A stretch of 64,000 nt of DNA. Source: Cellulosimicrobium cellulans. GTDB taxonomy: Bacteria; Actinomycetota; Actinomycetes; Actinomycetales; Cellulomonadaceae. Positions within the stretch are counted from its first letter, which is position 1. Each line of letters begins with the position of its first letter. Under the pieces are notes generated by a model. That model was given only the letters and a program-made list of their open reading frames with translations. It searched no databases and was not told where the DNA came from. Positions 53,342 through 62,204 of the stretch are shown here, in pieces. The DNA is taken from the NCBI RefSeq assembly GCF_006539945.1, contig NZ_BJNZ01000010.1, positions 92,441-156,440 of the forward strand, written 5' to 3'. The translations under genes were made by a program, and so were the position numbers.

Positions 53342-53905
53342 ATGGACGTCCTCGCCGCCCACGGCGACGCGATCGGCGCGTTCGACGCGCTCGTCCGCCC
53401 GCTGCGCGACGACCAGTGGTCGCTGCCCACCCCGGACGCCGACTGGACCGTCCGCGAGCTCGTCAACCACCTCACGGTCGAGCAGCTCTGGGCGCCCGAG
53501 CTGCTCGCCGGGCGCTGGATCGAGGACGTCGGCACCGTCTTCGAGGGCGACGTGCTCGGCGACGACCCGGTGGACCGGTGGGTCGACGCGTCCGTCCAGG
53601 CCCGCGAGGCGTTCCTCGCGCCCGACGCCCTGGACCGCCGCGTGCACCTGTCCTACGGCGACGAGTCGGGCGCGGAGTACTGCGCCCAGATGACGTTCGA
53701 CCTCGTGGTGCACGCGTGGGACCTGGCCCGCGCCGTCGGGGCGGACGAGGAGGGCGAGCCCGCGCTGGTCGCCTGGGCGCTGCACTACGCGGAGTCGCGC
53801 TCGACGTTCCTCGAGCCGGGCCCGCTGTTCCGCGGCCCGCTCGACGTCGACGACGGCGCCGACGACCTCACGCACCTCCTCGCGCTCACGGGTCGCCGCC
53901 GCTGA
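53342..53905 (+). CDS. TIGR03086-type mycothiol-dependent metal-binding protein
   Basis: 187 residues, DinB-like helical bundle. WTVRELVNHLTVEQLWAPEL carries the conserved Asn-His pair near residue 43, and FDLVVHAWDLARAVG the second metal histidine near residue 128. This family binds a divalent metal and is related to mycothiol-dependent maleylpyruvate isomerase. GGAGG precedes ATG 53342. Substrate unknown. Confidence 0.88.
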   Translation: MDVLAAHGDAIGAFDALVRPLRDDQWSLPTPDADWTVRELVNHLTVEQLWAPELLAGRWIEDVGTVFEGDVLGDDPVDRWVDASVQAREAFLAPDALDRRVHLSYGDESGAEYCAQMTFDLVVHAWDLARAVGADEEGEPALVAWALHYAESRSTFLEPGPLFRGPLDVDDGADDLTHLLALTGRRR

Positions 53906-54363
53906 GCATTGCGGCCCCATGCCCGTCCGCGGGGCCTCCGCCGCGGCGCACTCAGGGTGAAGCCCGCAACATCCGCGGGCGCGTGGCTCAGGCTCAGCGG
54001 ACAGGCGTCGACCGCTGAACTCTCGATGGTGCGCCGACGGCCGAACGCGGGAACTCGAAGGAGAGGTCGTGTGCCACGATCAGCGCACACGTTCTCGAGA
54101 AGATGCGCACGCAGACCCTCTACGAAACGCCCTGGACCTGGCGCGCGGATCGGCCGGGACGAAACCGAAGAATGCGATCGCCATCCTGACTCGATGAGTG
54201 CACCGTGCCGCGATCTCTGTTCTGCCACCTGAACCGCGGCATCCTGCTGCACAAGCACGGGCACCACCCCGCTCGTGATGCGGGGACGTTGCGAGGCGCT
54301 CTCTTGACAAGGCTGCTAGGTTGCGATCACTCCACACGGCGTTGTGTAGCCTGAGGGGGCATC
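53906..54363. other. Intergenic stretch at the left edge of the island
   Basis: 458 bases without a credible gene. GC content begins to fall here. Near its end TTGACA (about 54305) and TAGCCT (about 54347) look promoter-like, but they are too far apart to form one promoter. Confidence 0.45.
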
Positions 54364-55509
54364 GTGAAAGTACGCAAGAAAATGACCGTCATCAGCGCAG
54401 GGGCTACGGTCGCGCTCACAGCAGCACTATTTGGAGCCGGCGCGGTATCAGCCGAACCAGCACAAGCTTGGTCATCCACCGGGTGTCAGATGCCTGACCG
54501 ATTCATGACTTGGGCGATCTGGGGAGAATACTCGGCCCACTACGAGACAATTACCAGGATGGCAGCTGGAAGCTGGGCTGCCTCAACCCTTCTATCGTCA
54601 CGCCAGTACATCAACATGGGGCCAGCAGACATTGGCGTCGAAGTCGAGGATTTCGGGAACACTGACTGGGCGGGCAGAGCACCCGAGGCGTTTGATTGCG
54701 GATCTGGTATTCACGACTGGCAAACGGTGCAGATCAACCACTTTGAGCACCAAACCGCAACGATCGAGGAAAAGCGGAGTACGATCGCCCACGAGTTTGG
54801 GCATGCCGTAGGGCTCGCGCACCCGCCGAATCAGGTCGAGAGCATGCCGTGCGCCGAGGTCTCGCTTATGAATCACTATTGGGCGCCCCGGTCAAATTGC
54901 GATGTCTACACGCCTCAGGGCGATGATATTGAGGGCGTCAATTGGATTTATGCGCTCTCGGATCCGTGCGACGATTGTGGTCCAGTAGATATCGCGCGAA
55001 TCGAAGAGCGTGACGCAACGGCTCCACCGAACCCGTCAGCAACTCCGTCGGTACTCGACTTTGTCCGCACGTACGATTCTCTTGAGGCGCTCGAGGCAGA
55101 CGCCTCCGATGTTGTTGTCGTCGAACCAACAGTATCCTCTCGCGTGGAGTACATCGGAGGGTCGCTGAATAGCGAGCCAACACCCTTCACCGTCACCACC
55201 GCGCGAGTCACGGGAGCCTTGAGCGGAGATCTCGCCGTGGGGGACATGGTGGAGGTGCGGCAGTTCGGGGATGACGCCGAGTACGCCGTTAATGCGGCAC
55301 CTCTTCTTCGGGAGGGAAGTGAGTACCTGCTCTATTTGAAGCCCTGGGAGAGGATCTCGTCCGCAGAGACCGGTCAGCATGTAATTGTCGGAGGCCAGGC
55401 CGCGTGGCAACTTTCAGGGGAGTCAGGGACCGCATCATCGGGCCAGACCGATTTGCCCGAGCGCATCGCCCTTGATGGAGCGAGTGCAAACGCCGTTGCG
55501 AGCGACTAA
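54364..55509 (+). CDS. Secreted metzincin-type zinc metalloprotease
   Basis: 381 residues. Signal peptide (VKVRKKMTVISAGATVALTA onward, cleavage near residue 35 at AQAWS). The zinc motif HEFGHAVGLAH (HExxHxxGxxH) near residue 143, with SLMNHYW about 18 residues later as a likely Met-turn, places it in the matrixin/M10-like metzincins. The C-terminal 180 residues are an extra domain without assigned function. Codon use and GC content (roughly 55%) differ sharply from the surroundings, indicating recent transfer. GAGGGGG stands 6 nt before the GTG. Confidence 0.82.
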   Translation: MKVRKKMTVISAGATVALTAALFGAGAVSAEPAQAWSSTGCQMPDRFMTWAIWGEYSAHYETITRMAAGSWAASTLLSSRQYINMGPADIGVEVEDFGNTDWAGRAPEAFDCGSGIHDWQTVQINHFEHQTATIEEKRSTIAHEFGHAVGLAHPPNQVESMPCAEVSLMNHYWAPRSNCDVYTPQGDDIEGVNWIYALSDPCDDCGPVDIARIEERDATAPPNPSATPSVLDFVRTYDSLEALEADASDVVVVEPTVSSRVEYIGGSLNSEPTPFTVTTARVTGALSGDLAVGDMVEVRQFGDDAEYAVNAAPLLREGSEYLLYLKPWERISSAETGQHVIVGGQAAWQLSGESGTASSGQTDLPERIALDGASANAVASD

Positions 55510-55519
55510 GATTCTTGAG

Positions 55520-55553
55520 GGTGGCGGAGGCGTGCTAATGCGCCTCCGCCACC
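55520..55553. terminator. Bidirectional hairpin terminator in the island
   Basis: Perfect 13-bp stem (55520-55532 with 55541-55553) and 8-nt loop between the convergent metalloprotease and lipoprotein genes. One arm lies within the last codons of the lipoprotein. Confidence 0.75.
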
Positions 55554-55981
55554 TCGAGAAGCGCGGTCGATCTTCCGCACTCAATCGACTGATCAACTTC
55601 GCAGAATAGTCGGGCTCCGTCGACGAGCAGATCGACAGCTGCCCGCCCGGGTGGGAATTCGCTAGGTACTTCGACGTGCGCAACCAGTCCGCCATCCTCT
55701 TGTGGCGCAAGTTCGCGAACTTCGATGGAGTCCCCGCCATCGAGCGACTTGACGCGAATTCGATAGGTCGCGCCCTCGGGCAAGGACGGCTCGCAATCCG
55801 ACGTATCATTGAAGCCTGCGGACGCGATCTCGATCATCTCGCCGGGTGCAGCGGTGGCCGGTGTGATCACTGGATCCTGCGGAAGGCACGATCCGTTTTG
55901 CTGACTGCGGCCTTGTGAGCAGGCGCAAAGCAGAACTAGTAGCATCCCCGTCGCGACTGAGCCGTTCATGCTTCTTGGCAT
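55535..55981 (-). CDS. Putative lipoprotein
   Basis: 148 residues. N-terminus MPRSMNGSVATGMLLVLLCA followed by C-S-Q, a plausible lipobox giving a lipid-modified cysteine; ATG 55969 is an alternative start. The mature part has four more cysteines and beta-rich stretches (PGEMIEIASAGFNDTSDCEP, ATYRIRVKSLDGGD). No family recognised. Low GC like the convergent metalloprotease; the pair probably arrived together. Confidence 0.65.
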   Translation of the reverse strand: MPRSMNGSVATGMLLVLLCACSQGRSQQNGSCLPQDPVITPATAAPGEMIEIASAGFNDTSDCEPSLPEGATYRIRVKSLDGGDSIEVRELAPQEDGGLVAHVEVPSEFPPGRAAVDLLVDGARLFCEVDQSIECGRSTALLEVAEAH

Positions 55982-56085
55982 CACTGAGTCAATGTACCCG
56001 TGGTCTGTCCCGCAATTCAAGAGTCCGGAGAGCGGCGGGAAACTGGAGGTCTCATCGAAAGCGATGAGCGTAGTTCCCCTCTGCT

Positions 56086-56433
56086 TCATCGGCGCGACCC
56101 GTTGCCATGAACTCGGGCGTCAGTGAACATTCCCTCCGGAGGTGCGACGTAGGGTAGCGGTGCGCCGGGGGTGTTGCGGTCCTGCTGGCCGTCGATCGGG
56201 CCGTACGGGCCGTTCTGGGGGTCGAGCAGAACGGCCATGTGGTGGTCGGCGTGGTCGCGCCACCACACGCTCATGCAGGTGGCGGGGTCTCGGCGCAGGT
56301 GTTCCCAGGCGCGCCAGAGTGCTTCGAGGCGGATGACGGCCTCGTCGTACTTCCACCACTCGGCGGCCCAGACCCGGTGCTCGCCGCGGCCGACGATGTG
56401 GCGGCGGTAGACGTTACGCAGGTATTCGCGCAC
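56086..56433 (-). CDS. DUF4913 protein, probably N-terminally truncated
   Basis: 115 residues from a GTG at 56433, but the family sequence extends in the same frame upstream (LYYGSVDEFVREYLRNVYRR is encoded across the start), so the true N-terminus is lost or lacks a start codon. Core motif AWEHLRRDPATCMSVWWRDH, then HHMAVLLDP, and the PLPYVAPPEGMF end. DUF4913 genes typically sit in actinobacterial conjugative elements beside TraD/TraG, as here. The high GC contrasts with the adjoining lipoprotein. Confidence 0.75.
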   Translation of the reverse strand: MREYLRNVYRRHIVGRGEHRVWAAEWWKYDEAVIRLEALWRAWEHLRRDPATCMSVWWRDHADHHMAVLLDPQNGPYGPIDGQQDRNTPGAPLPYVAPPEGMFTDARVHGNGSRR

Positions 56434-56534
56434 GAACTCGTCGACCGACCCGTAGTAGAGCGCCGGCGCGCCGTCTCGTCGCTCGCGTGCTCGGCGGAGG
56501 GCCGTGCCCGGTCGATGGCGTCGGCGAGGTTCTC

Positions 56535-56790
56535 GCGGCGCACGCTTGCGCGACGACCCAGCTCGACGACGCGCGCGACGCCCTCGCGGACGCCGAGGGC
56601 GCGGTGCGCGTCGCCGAGGCCAAGGTCACCGACTACTCCGGCGACGCGACCAGGGCGACGTGGCAGCGCGTCGCGGCGGCCAAGGACGTCGAGAGGGCCC
56701 GCCGTGTCCTCGCCCGGCGTACCGCCGCGGTCAGCACCCGGGAACGCGAGCTTGAGGACGCAGCCGCCGTGGTCCATCACGCCGATGGCG
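56535..56790 (+). other. Coiled-coil coding remnant on the plus strand
   Basis: A heptad-like reading frame (TQLDDARDALADAEGAVRVA, then ERARRVLARRTAAVSTRERE) lies on the plus strand between the two conjugation remnants, which read on the minus strand. It has no proper start or end of its own. Likely a gene fragment or a chance alpha-helical frame. Confidence 0.3.
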
Positions 56791-57600
56791 GCCGCGACGG
56801 TCGCCATCTCGTCGTGGGCTTCGCGCAGGGTGCGCCCCGCCTGCGGGTCGTTCGCGGCGATCGACGCCTCGACGGCCTTGCGGTGCGGGCCGGCCATCCA
56901 CGGGACTGTCCGGATGAGCGTCGGGCGGGCCCCGGAGGCCAGGACGACGGCGCGGCCATTGGGCAGCGCCGCGAGGTCGGCCACGTCCATGTTGCGTTCG
57001 CGGCGGGTCTGCTGGGAGACCGTGCGCTGCCGCGCCCCGTCGATGTCGAGGACGAGAGTCGGTCGTAGTCCCCGATCATGCGCGAGAGGTCCTCGAGGAA
57101 GTTCGCTTCGCTCACTCCCCCGCCGTAGACCTTGACGTTTGATGCGCTCCACAGCTTCTTCATGCCGGACTCACCCCAGACCTCCACGCCCTGGGACCAG
57201 CTCTGCAGCACGGTGTCCAGGACGATCCCGCGCGAGCCGCGTGCGAGTAGAGGTTGGGCAGCTCGCGCCAGCGGCACACGTTCGCGGCCTCGTCGAGCAC
57301 GCCGACGAGCGGGGTCGCCAGGCGTCCGCCAGCGGACTGGGCGGCCAGCTCCTCGGCTGCCTCCACGACGGCGAGGGTGAGCGCGGTGACGAGCGGTCCG
57401 GCCGTGCCGCGCCCTTCCTTGGACAGCGAGTACAGGGTGCCGGGCTTCGTCGGCGCCGACTCCCCCGCCGCGGACGGCAGCCCGGCGCACAGGAACTCCT
57501 CCGGGCTGGACTGGGGCCGGGTGTCGGCCGGGCCCTGCGGGGTGATCCAGGCCGCGACCTGCCGGTTGGTGAGGCAGGACGCCATCTGGCCGCACACACC
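56790..57600 (-). pseudogene. TraD/TraG-type conjugative coupling protein, frameshifted and truncated
   Basis: The C-terminal part of an actinobacterial type IV coupling ATPase is readable in three frames in order: GTLYSLSKEGRGTAGPLVTA and LVGVLDEAANVCRWRELPNL (Walker B region, down to about 57250), then SRGIVLDTVLQSWSQGVEVW and LWSASNVKVYGGGVSEANFL (to about 57060), then RRERNMDVADLAALPNGRAV and TLIRTVPWMAGPHRKAVEAS (to about 56845). Two frameshifts separate them and the N-terminal half with Walker A is missing. Non-functional relic of a conjugative element. Confidence 0.85.
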
Positions 57601-57705
57601 ACATCCGCCCACCCGGAGCACCCTTCCCAGGCGACGTCCCGTCGATCAGCCCGAGCGGTGGGACCGGGCGTGGCATGACGCCCGTAGGTACGCGAAACTG
57701 ACGCC

Positions 57706-58632
57706 ATGGTGCCCATCACCCCCTCACGACCCGGCAGCTGGCACCCGTCCCCTCTGCTCCGGCCCGTCGCCGACCGCGGCGGGCGACCCCTCGTCGTCGG
57801 GCACCGCGGCAACTCGTCCGTCGCGCCGCAGAACACGCTCGCGGCGTTCGAGGCCGCGTGGCGCGCGGGCGCCGACGCGATCGAGCTCGACGTGCACCTC
57901 ACGGGCGACCGCCAGGTGGTCGTGCTGCACGACGACGTGGTCGACGAGACGACGGACGGGACCGGCCGCGTGGACGGGCTCGCACTGGCCGAGGTGCGGG
58001 CGCTCGACGCCGGGTCGTCGTTCTCGCGCGCGTTCGCGGGCCAGCGCGTCCCGACGTTCGCGGAGGTCACGCGGTTCGCCGTCGCACGCCCGGGCGTCGG
58101 GCTGCTCGTCGAGCTCAAGGGCCTGTGGACGGTCGAGGACGTCCTGCTCGTGACCCAGCAGGTCGACGACGCCGGGCTCGCCGACCGGGTGGTCGTCCAG
58201 TCGTTCTGGCCGCCCACGGTCGCGGCGCTCCGCGACGCGGCGGGCCACCTCGACCGCGCGCTCCTGCTGGCGCTGCACCCGGACAGCCTCGCCGAGCTCG
58301 TCGAGGTGTGCGCGGACCTGGGGGTCGTGGCCTGCAACCCGGAGGTCGCGCTCCTCGCGCACGAGCCCGGACTGGTCGAGACGCTCCGCGGCGCGGGGCT
58401 GCGCGTGCACGTCTGGACCGCGAACACGACCGACGAGTGGGAAGACCTCCTGACCCAGGGCGTCGACGCGATCATGACCGACCGTCCCGACCGGCTCGTC
58501 GGCTGGCTCGACGCCCGGTTCGACGGTCGGGTGGACGCGTCGGCGGACTCGCGACCCGACGCGGACCCGGCGGACGCCCGGGCGGCTCTCGACGGGTGGG
58601 GCGCGCGCCGTCGCCCTAGCGTGGACGGATGA
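57706..58632 (+). CDS. Glycerophosphodiester phosphodiesterase
   Basis: 308 residues, GDPD TIM barrel. VVGHRGNSSVAPQNTLAAFE near residue 30 and ELDVHLTGDRQVVVLHDDVV near residue 60 contain the catalytic histidines and metal ligands; LVELKG and VHVWTANT follow. No signal peptide, so cytosolic. Leaderless: GAAACT (57694-57699) 6 nt before the ATG. Overlaps the PfkB gene by 4 nt. First intact gene after the island. Confidence 0.92.
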   Translation: MVPITPSRPGSWHPSPLLRPVADRGGRPLVVGHRGNSSVAPQNTLAAFEAAWRAGADAIELDVHLTGDRQVVVLHDDVVDETTDGTGRVDGLALAEVRALDAGSSFSRAFAGQRVPTFAEVTRFAVARPGVGLLVELKGLWTVEDVLLVTQQVDDAGLADRVVVQSFWPPTVAALRDAAGHLDRALLLALHPDSLAELVEVCADLGVVACNPEVALLAHEPGLVETLRGAGLRVHVWTANTTDEWEDLLTQGVDAIMTDRPDRLVGWLDARFDGRVDASADSRPDADPADARAALDGWGARRRPSVDG

Positions 58633-59624
58633 GCGCCACCCCGACGCCCGCGCCCGGTCCGCTCTCCGTCCCGCCCGACCCGCCCGCCCCCGCCCGCACC
58701 CCCAGCGTGTGCGTGCTCGCCCTGACGCCGCTGCTCACGGTGGAGATCGAGCCCGCCGGGCCGTACGAGACGTCGCCCGAGGTGCACGTCCACCCCGGCG
58801 GCCAGGGCCTGTGGCTCGCGCGCATGGCGTACTCGCTCGGCGCCCAGGTCGTCGTGTGCGGCCCGTTCGGCGGCGAGACGGGCACGGTCGCTGCGCACCT
58901 CGCGCGGGCCGAGAACCTCGACCTGCGCGCGACGACGACCGGCGGGAACGGCGCCTACGTCCACGACCGGCGGGGCGGGCACCGGGAGGAGGTCGCGACC
59001 ATGGACCCCTTCCCGCTGAACCGGCACGAGGTCGACGACCTGTACGGGACGGTGCTCGTGTCCGGGCTCGACGCCGCGGTGACCATCCTCACCGGGTCGG
59101 AGACCGCGATCGGGGTCCCGGCCTCGTTCTTCGGGCGCCTCGCGCGGGACCTGCACGCGTCCGAGCGCCAGGTCGTCGCCGACCTCTCCGGGGAGCAGGC
59201 GCGCGCCGTCGCGGACGCGCCCGGTGCCGTGCTCAAGATCAGCCACGAGGAGATGGTCGAGGGCGGGTTCGCCGACGACGACACCGAGGCGGCGCTGCTC
59301 GCCGCCGCGCGCGCGATGGTCGACGCCGGGCCGCGCGCGGTCGTCGTCTCGCGCGCGCACGACCCCTCGCTGCTCGTGACGCGCGAGCACACCTACACCG
59401 TGCGCACGCCCCGCATCACGACCGTCGACCACCGGGGCGCGGGCGACTCCATGACGGCGGGCATCGCCGTCGGGCTCGGCCGTGGCCTCGACCTGCCCGA
59501 CGCGGTGCGCCTCGGCGCCGCGGCGGGTGCGCTCAACGTCACGCGGCGCGGTCTCGGGACGGGGCGCCGCGACCAGATCGAACGCCTCGCGCGCCGCATC
59601 ACGGTGCGCGAGGCCCCTGCCTGA
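58629..59624 (+). CDS. PfkB family carbohydrate kinase
   Basis: 331 residues. Glycine motif VHPGGQGLWLARMAYSLGAQ near residue 55 and the C-terminal anion-hole/catalytic motif DHRGAGDSMTAGIAVGLGRG (GAGDS, D is the base) near residue 263. Resembles 1-phosphofructokinase-type members. A TAGCGT box (58617-58622) 6 nt before ATG 58629 may give an internal leaderless transcript besides the GDPD cotranscript. Substrate unknown. Confidence 0.87.
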   Translation: MSATPTPAPGPLSVPPDPPAPARTPSVCVLALTPLLTVEIEPAGPYETSPEVHVHPGGQGLWLARMAYSLGAQVVVCGPFGGETGTVAAHLARAENLDLRATTTGGNGAYVHDRRGGHREEVATMDPFPLNRHEVDDLYGTVLVSGLDAAVTILTGSETAIGVPASFFGRLARDLHASERQVVADLSGEQARAVADAPGAVLKISHEEMVEGGFADDDTEAALLAAARAMVDAGPRAVVVSRAHDPSLLVTREHTYTVRTPRITTVDHRGAGDSMTAGIAVGLGRGLDLPDAVRLGAAAGALNVTRRGLGTGRRDQIERLARRITVREAPA

Positions 59625-59667
59625 CCCCGAGTGTCCCGACCGACCCCGACGACAGAGGAGAACCACC

Positions 59668-60435
59668 GTGCGCGCCCTCGTGACCAACGACGACGGGATC
59701 GACTCCCCCGGACTGGCGGTGCTCGCCGGGGCGGCGCTCGACGCCGGCTACGAGGTCGTCGTCGCCGCGCCCGCCCGCGAGTCATCCGGCGCCAGCGCGT
59801 CCCTGCTCGGCGCGGAGCGCGACGGCCGGCTCGCGGTGGAGACCAGGTCGGCACCCGGTCTGCCCGACGGCGTGACGTCCTACGCGGTGCGGGCGGCGCC
59901 CGCGCTCATCGCGTTCGTCGCCGCGTACGGCGGGTTCGGTACGCGGCCGGACCTCGTGCTCTCGGGGGCGAACAAGGGTGCCAACACCGGCAACGCGATC
60001 CTGCACTCCGGGACCGTGGGCGCGGCGCTCTCGGCCATGACGCACGGGATCCGCTCGCTCGCCGTCTCGGTCGACGCGGCGGAGCCGCAGCACTGGGACA
60101 CGGCGCGCCTGGTCACCGACCACGTGCTCGCGTGGATGGACGGTGCCGCCTCGGACGGCGTCCCGCTCGACCGGCGCACGCTCAACGTCAACGTCCCCGA
60201 CGTCCCCCCGGACGGGCTGCGGGGGCTGCGGCAGGCGCCCCTCGCCACGTTCGGGCTCGTGCAGGCGAACATCCACGAGGACGGCGACCGGCACCTCGTG
60301 CTCCAGTACTCCGGCACGGAGCGCCACTCCGAGCCCGACTCCGACACCGGGCTGCTCACGCGCGGCTGGGCCACCGCGACGCTCCTCGTCGCGCCCTACG
60401 CCGACGCGACGGTGGAGGTCCCCGGGCTCGGCTGA
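59668..60435 (+). CDS. surE: 5'/3'-nucleotidase SurE
   Basis: 255 residues. LVTNDDGIDSPG at the N-terminus binds the metal, SGANKGANTGNAILHSGTVG near residue 95 forms the active site, and LNVNVPD follows near residue 175. Dephosphorylates nucleoside monophosphates and short polyphosphate in known homologues. GAGGAG precedes GTG 59668. Same strand as the PfkB and GDPD genes. Confidence 0.93.
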   Translation: MRALVTNDDGIDSPGLAVLAGAALDAGYEVVVAAPARESSGASASLLGAERDGRLAVETRSAPGLPDGVTSYAVRAAPALIAFVAAYGGFGTRPDLVLSGANKGANTGNAILHSGTVGAALSAMTHGIRSLAVSVDAAEPQHWDTARLVTDHVLAWMDGAASDGVPLDRRTLNVNVPDVPPDGLRGLRQAPLATFGLVQANIHEDGDRHLVLQYSGTERHSEPDSDTGLLTRGWATATLLVAPYADATVEVPGLG

Positions 60436-60492
60436 CGGCGACTCTCCGCGACCGGGCACCCGGTCCGCGACGGGGCGCGGCGCTCCCGGCCG

Positions 60493-62175
60493 TCAGCCGC
60501 GTGTTCTGCCGTCGCCGTGGTCGCCGTCGCCGCGGTCGCCGTCCCCGTGGACGTCGGCCTGCCGCTCGCCGTCCGCGTCGGACGTGACCGACCTCCCCGG
60601 CTCGTCGTCGTCGTCGGGCACGACGCCGTGCTCGGCCGTGCGCTCGCGCTCGTCGATGACGTCCTGGCCAGGCCCGGCGAACGCCCGCGAGCGCTCCTCG
60701 CCCTCGGGCGTGCCGCTGAAGAAGGCGGACTCGGCCGCCTCGGGCGTGGCGTCGTCGTGCGTGTCGTGCCCGACGGCGGGCAACGGCCGGGTGCCGCCTG
60801 GCGCCTCGGCATCGGAGGCGCTCCCGTCGCCCGCACCGCCGGGACGGCCCGGGTCGCCGGCCGGGCCCGGGACGACGCCCACGAGCCGTGTCGGGTCCTC
60901 GCTCGGCGCGGCACCAGCACCCCGCCCCGCGCGCCGGATCGTCCCGAGGACGACGGGCGCGTCGGCGCGGCGCGACCCGCGCTCGGCGGGGAGCCGGGGC
61001 GGTCGCGCGGGAGCGACGGGCGCGCCGTCCTCCGCGGCGCCACGGTCGAGACCACCGGGCGCCTCCGCGCCGTCCGGCCCGAGAGCACCCGACCCCTCCC
61101 GCTCGTCGGGCCCGCCCACCTCCGGAGCGTCGGCCGCCCGCTCGAGGCGCGTGCGGGGCAGCCCCTGCGGCGCCGCGCGCTGCAGCCAGTCGACCAACCC
61201 CTCGCGCACGAAGCACCGCAGGTCGAACAAGGTGGGCGCGTCGTGCGCGCTCACGAGCGCGCGCACCCGCACCAGGCCCCCGACGGCGTCGGTCACCTGG
61301 AGGATGCCCACGCGCTCGTCCCACAGGTCGGTGAGCGCGAGGAGGCGCCGCAGCTCGGCCCGCATCGGGCCCACCGGCACCTCGAAGTCGAGGTCGAGCT
61401 CGACGGTCCCCAGCAGGTCGGCCGCGCGCCGGGTCCAGTTCTGGAACGGCGTCGTCGTGAAGTAGGTCGACGGCATGATGAGACGGCGGTCGTCCCAGAG
61501 GTGCACGACGACGTAGGTCATGGTGATCTCCTCGATCCGGCCCCACTCGCCCTCGAGCACCACGACGTCGTCCACGCGGATCGCGTCCGTGAACGCGATC
61601 TGCATGCCCGCGAACACGTTCGCGAGCGACGTCTGGGCCGCGAGGCCCGCGACGATCGAGATGAGTCCCGCGGACGCCAGCAGGCTCGCGCCGGCCGCTC
61701 GGGCCGCCGGGAACGTGAGCAGGATGCCCGCGACCGCGCACACGACGATCACCGCCACGGTCAGCCGGCGCAGCACCGTGATCTGGGTGCGGACGCGGCG
61801 CGCGTGCCGGTTGTCCGCGGTGTCCATGCGGTAGCGCTGGAGCGCGGAGTCCTCGAGCACGAACGCGATCGCGCCCACCCACCACGCGCCGACGACGATG
61901 AGAGCGATGAGCAGGAGGTGCTCGACCGCGGGACGCCACGGCGTGGACGCGTCGGTGGTCAGGCGGACCGCGATCCACACCGCGACGACGGTGAGGACCG
62001 CCCGGTCGGGTCGGCGCAGCCGCCGTGAGAGGTCGCGGGCGAGCTCGCTGCGCCGGCCCGCCCGGCGGACCACCGCGGAGATCACCGTCCCCAGGACGAA
62101 CGCCAGCAGGACGCCCGCCGCGACCGCACCGAGGGCGACGAGGACGTCGGTCGTGCTCTCGATCTCGGTGTCCAT
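60493..62175 (-). CDS. MscS-type mechanosensitive channel with long acidic tail
   Basis: 560 residues. Four hydrophobic segments in the first 190 residues, the last being the pore helix (ASLLASAGLISIVAGLAAQT, then SLANVFAGMQIAFTDAIRVD), followed by the beta domain (GEWGRIEEITMTYVVVHLWD). From about residue 355 on the protein is a disordered, Asp/Glu/Pro/Gly-rich tail of about 200 residues, unusual in length. Tension-gated osmotic safety valve expected. Confidence 0.9.
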   Translation of the reverse strand: MDTEIESTTDVLVALGAVAAGVLLAFVLGTVISAVVRRAGRRSELARDLSRRLRRPDRAVLTVVAVWIAVRLTTDASTPWRPAVEHLLLIALIVVGAWWVGAIAFVLEDSALQRYRMDTADNRHARRVRTQITVLRRLTVAVIVVCAVAGILLTFPAARAAGASLLASAGLISIVAGLAAQTSLANVFAGMQIAFTDAIRVDDVVVLEGEWGRIEEITMTYVVVHLWDDRRLIMPSTYFTTTPFQNWTRRAADLLGTVELDLDFEVPVGPMRAELRRLLALTDLWDERVGILQVTDAVGGLVRVRALVSAHDAPTLFDLRCFVREGLVDWLQRAAPQGLPRTRLERAADAPEVGGPDEREGSGALGPDGAEAPGGLDRGAAEDGAPVAPARPPRLPAERGSRRADAPVVLGTIRRAGRGAGAAPSEDPTRLVGVVPGPAGDPGRPGGAGDGSASDAEAPGGTRPLPAVGHDTHDDATPEAAESAFFSGTPEGEERSRAFAGPGQDVIDERERTAEHGVVPDDDDEPGRSVTSDADGERQADVHGDGDRGDGDHGDGRTRG

Positions 62176-62204
62176 CCCTCCAGGCTAGGCAGGCCTTCGG
62201 GTCG

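Noticed and set aside
56487..57068. Plus-strand 193-codon frame in the island as a real gene
   Set aside because: Only about 80 residues look coiled-coil like; the rest is antisense to the coupling-protein pseudogene.
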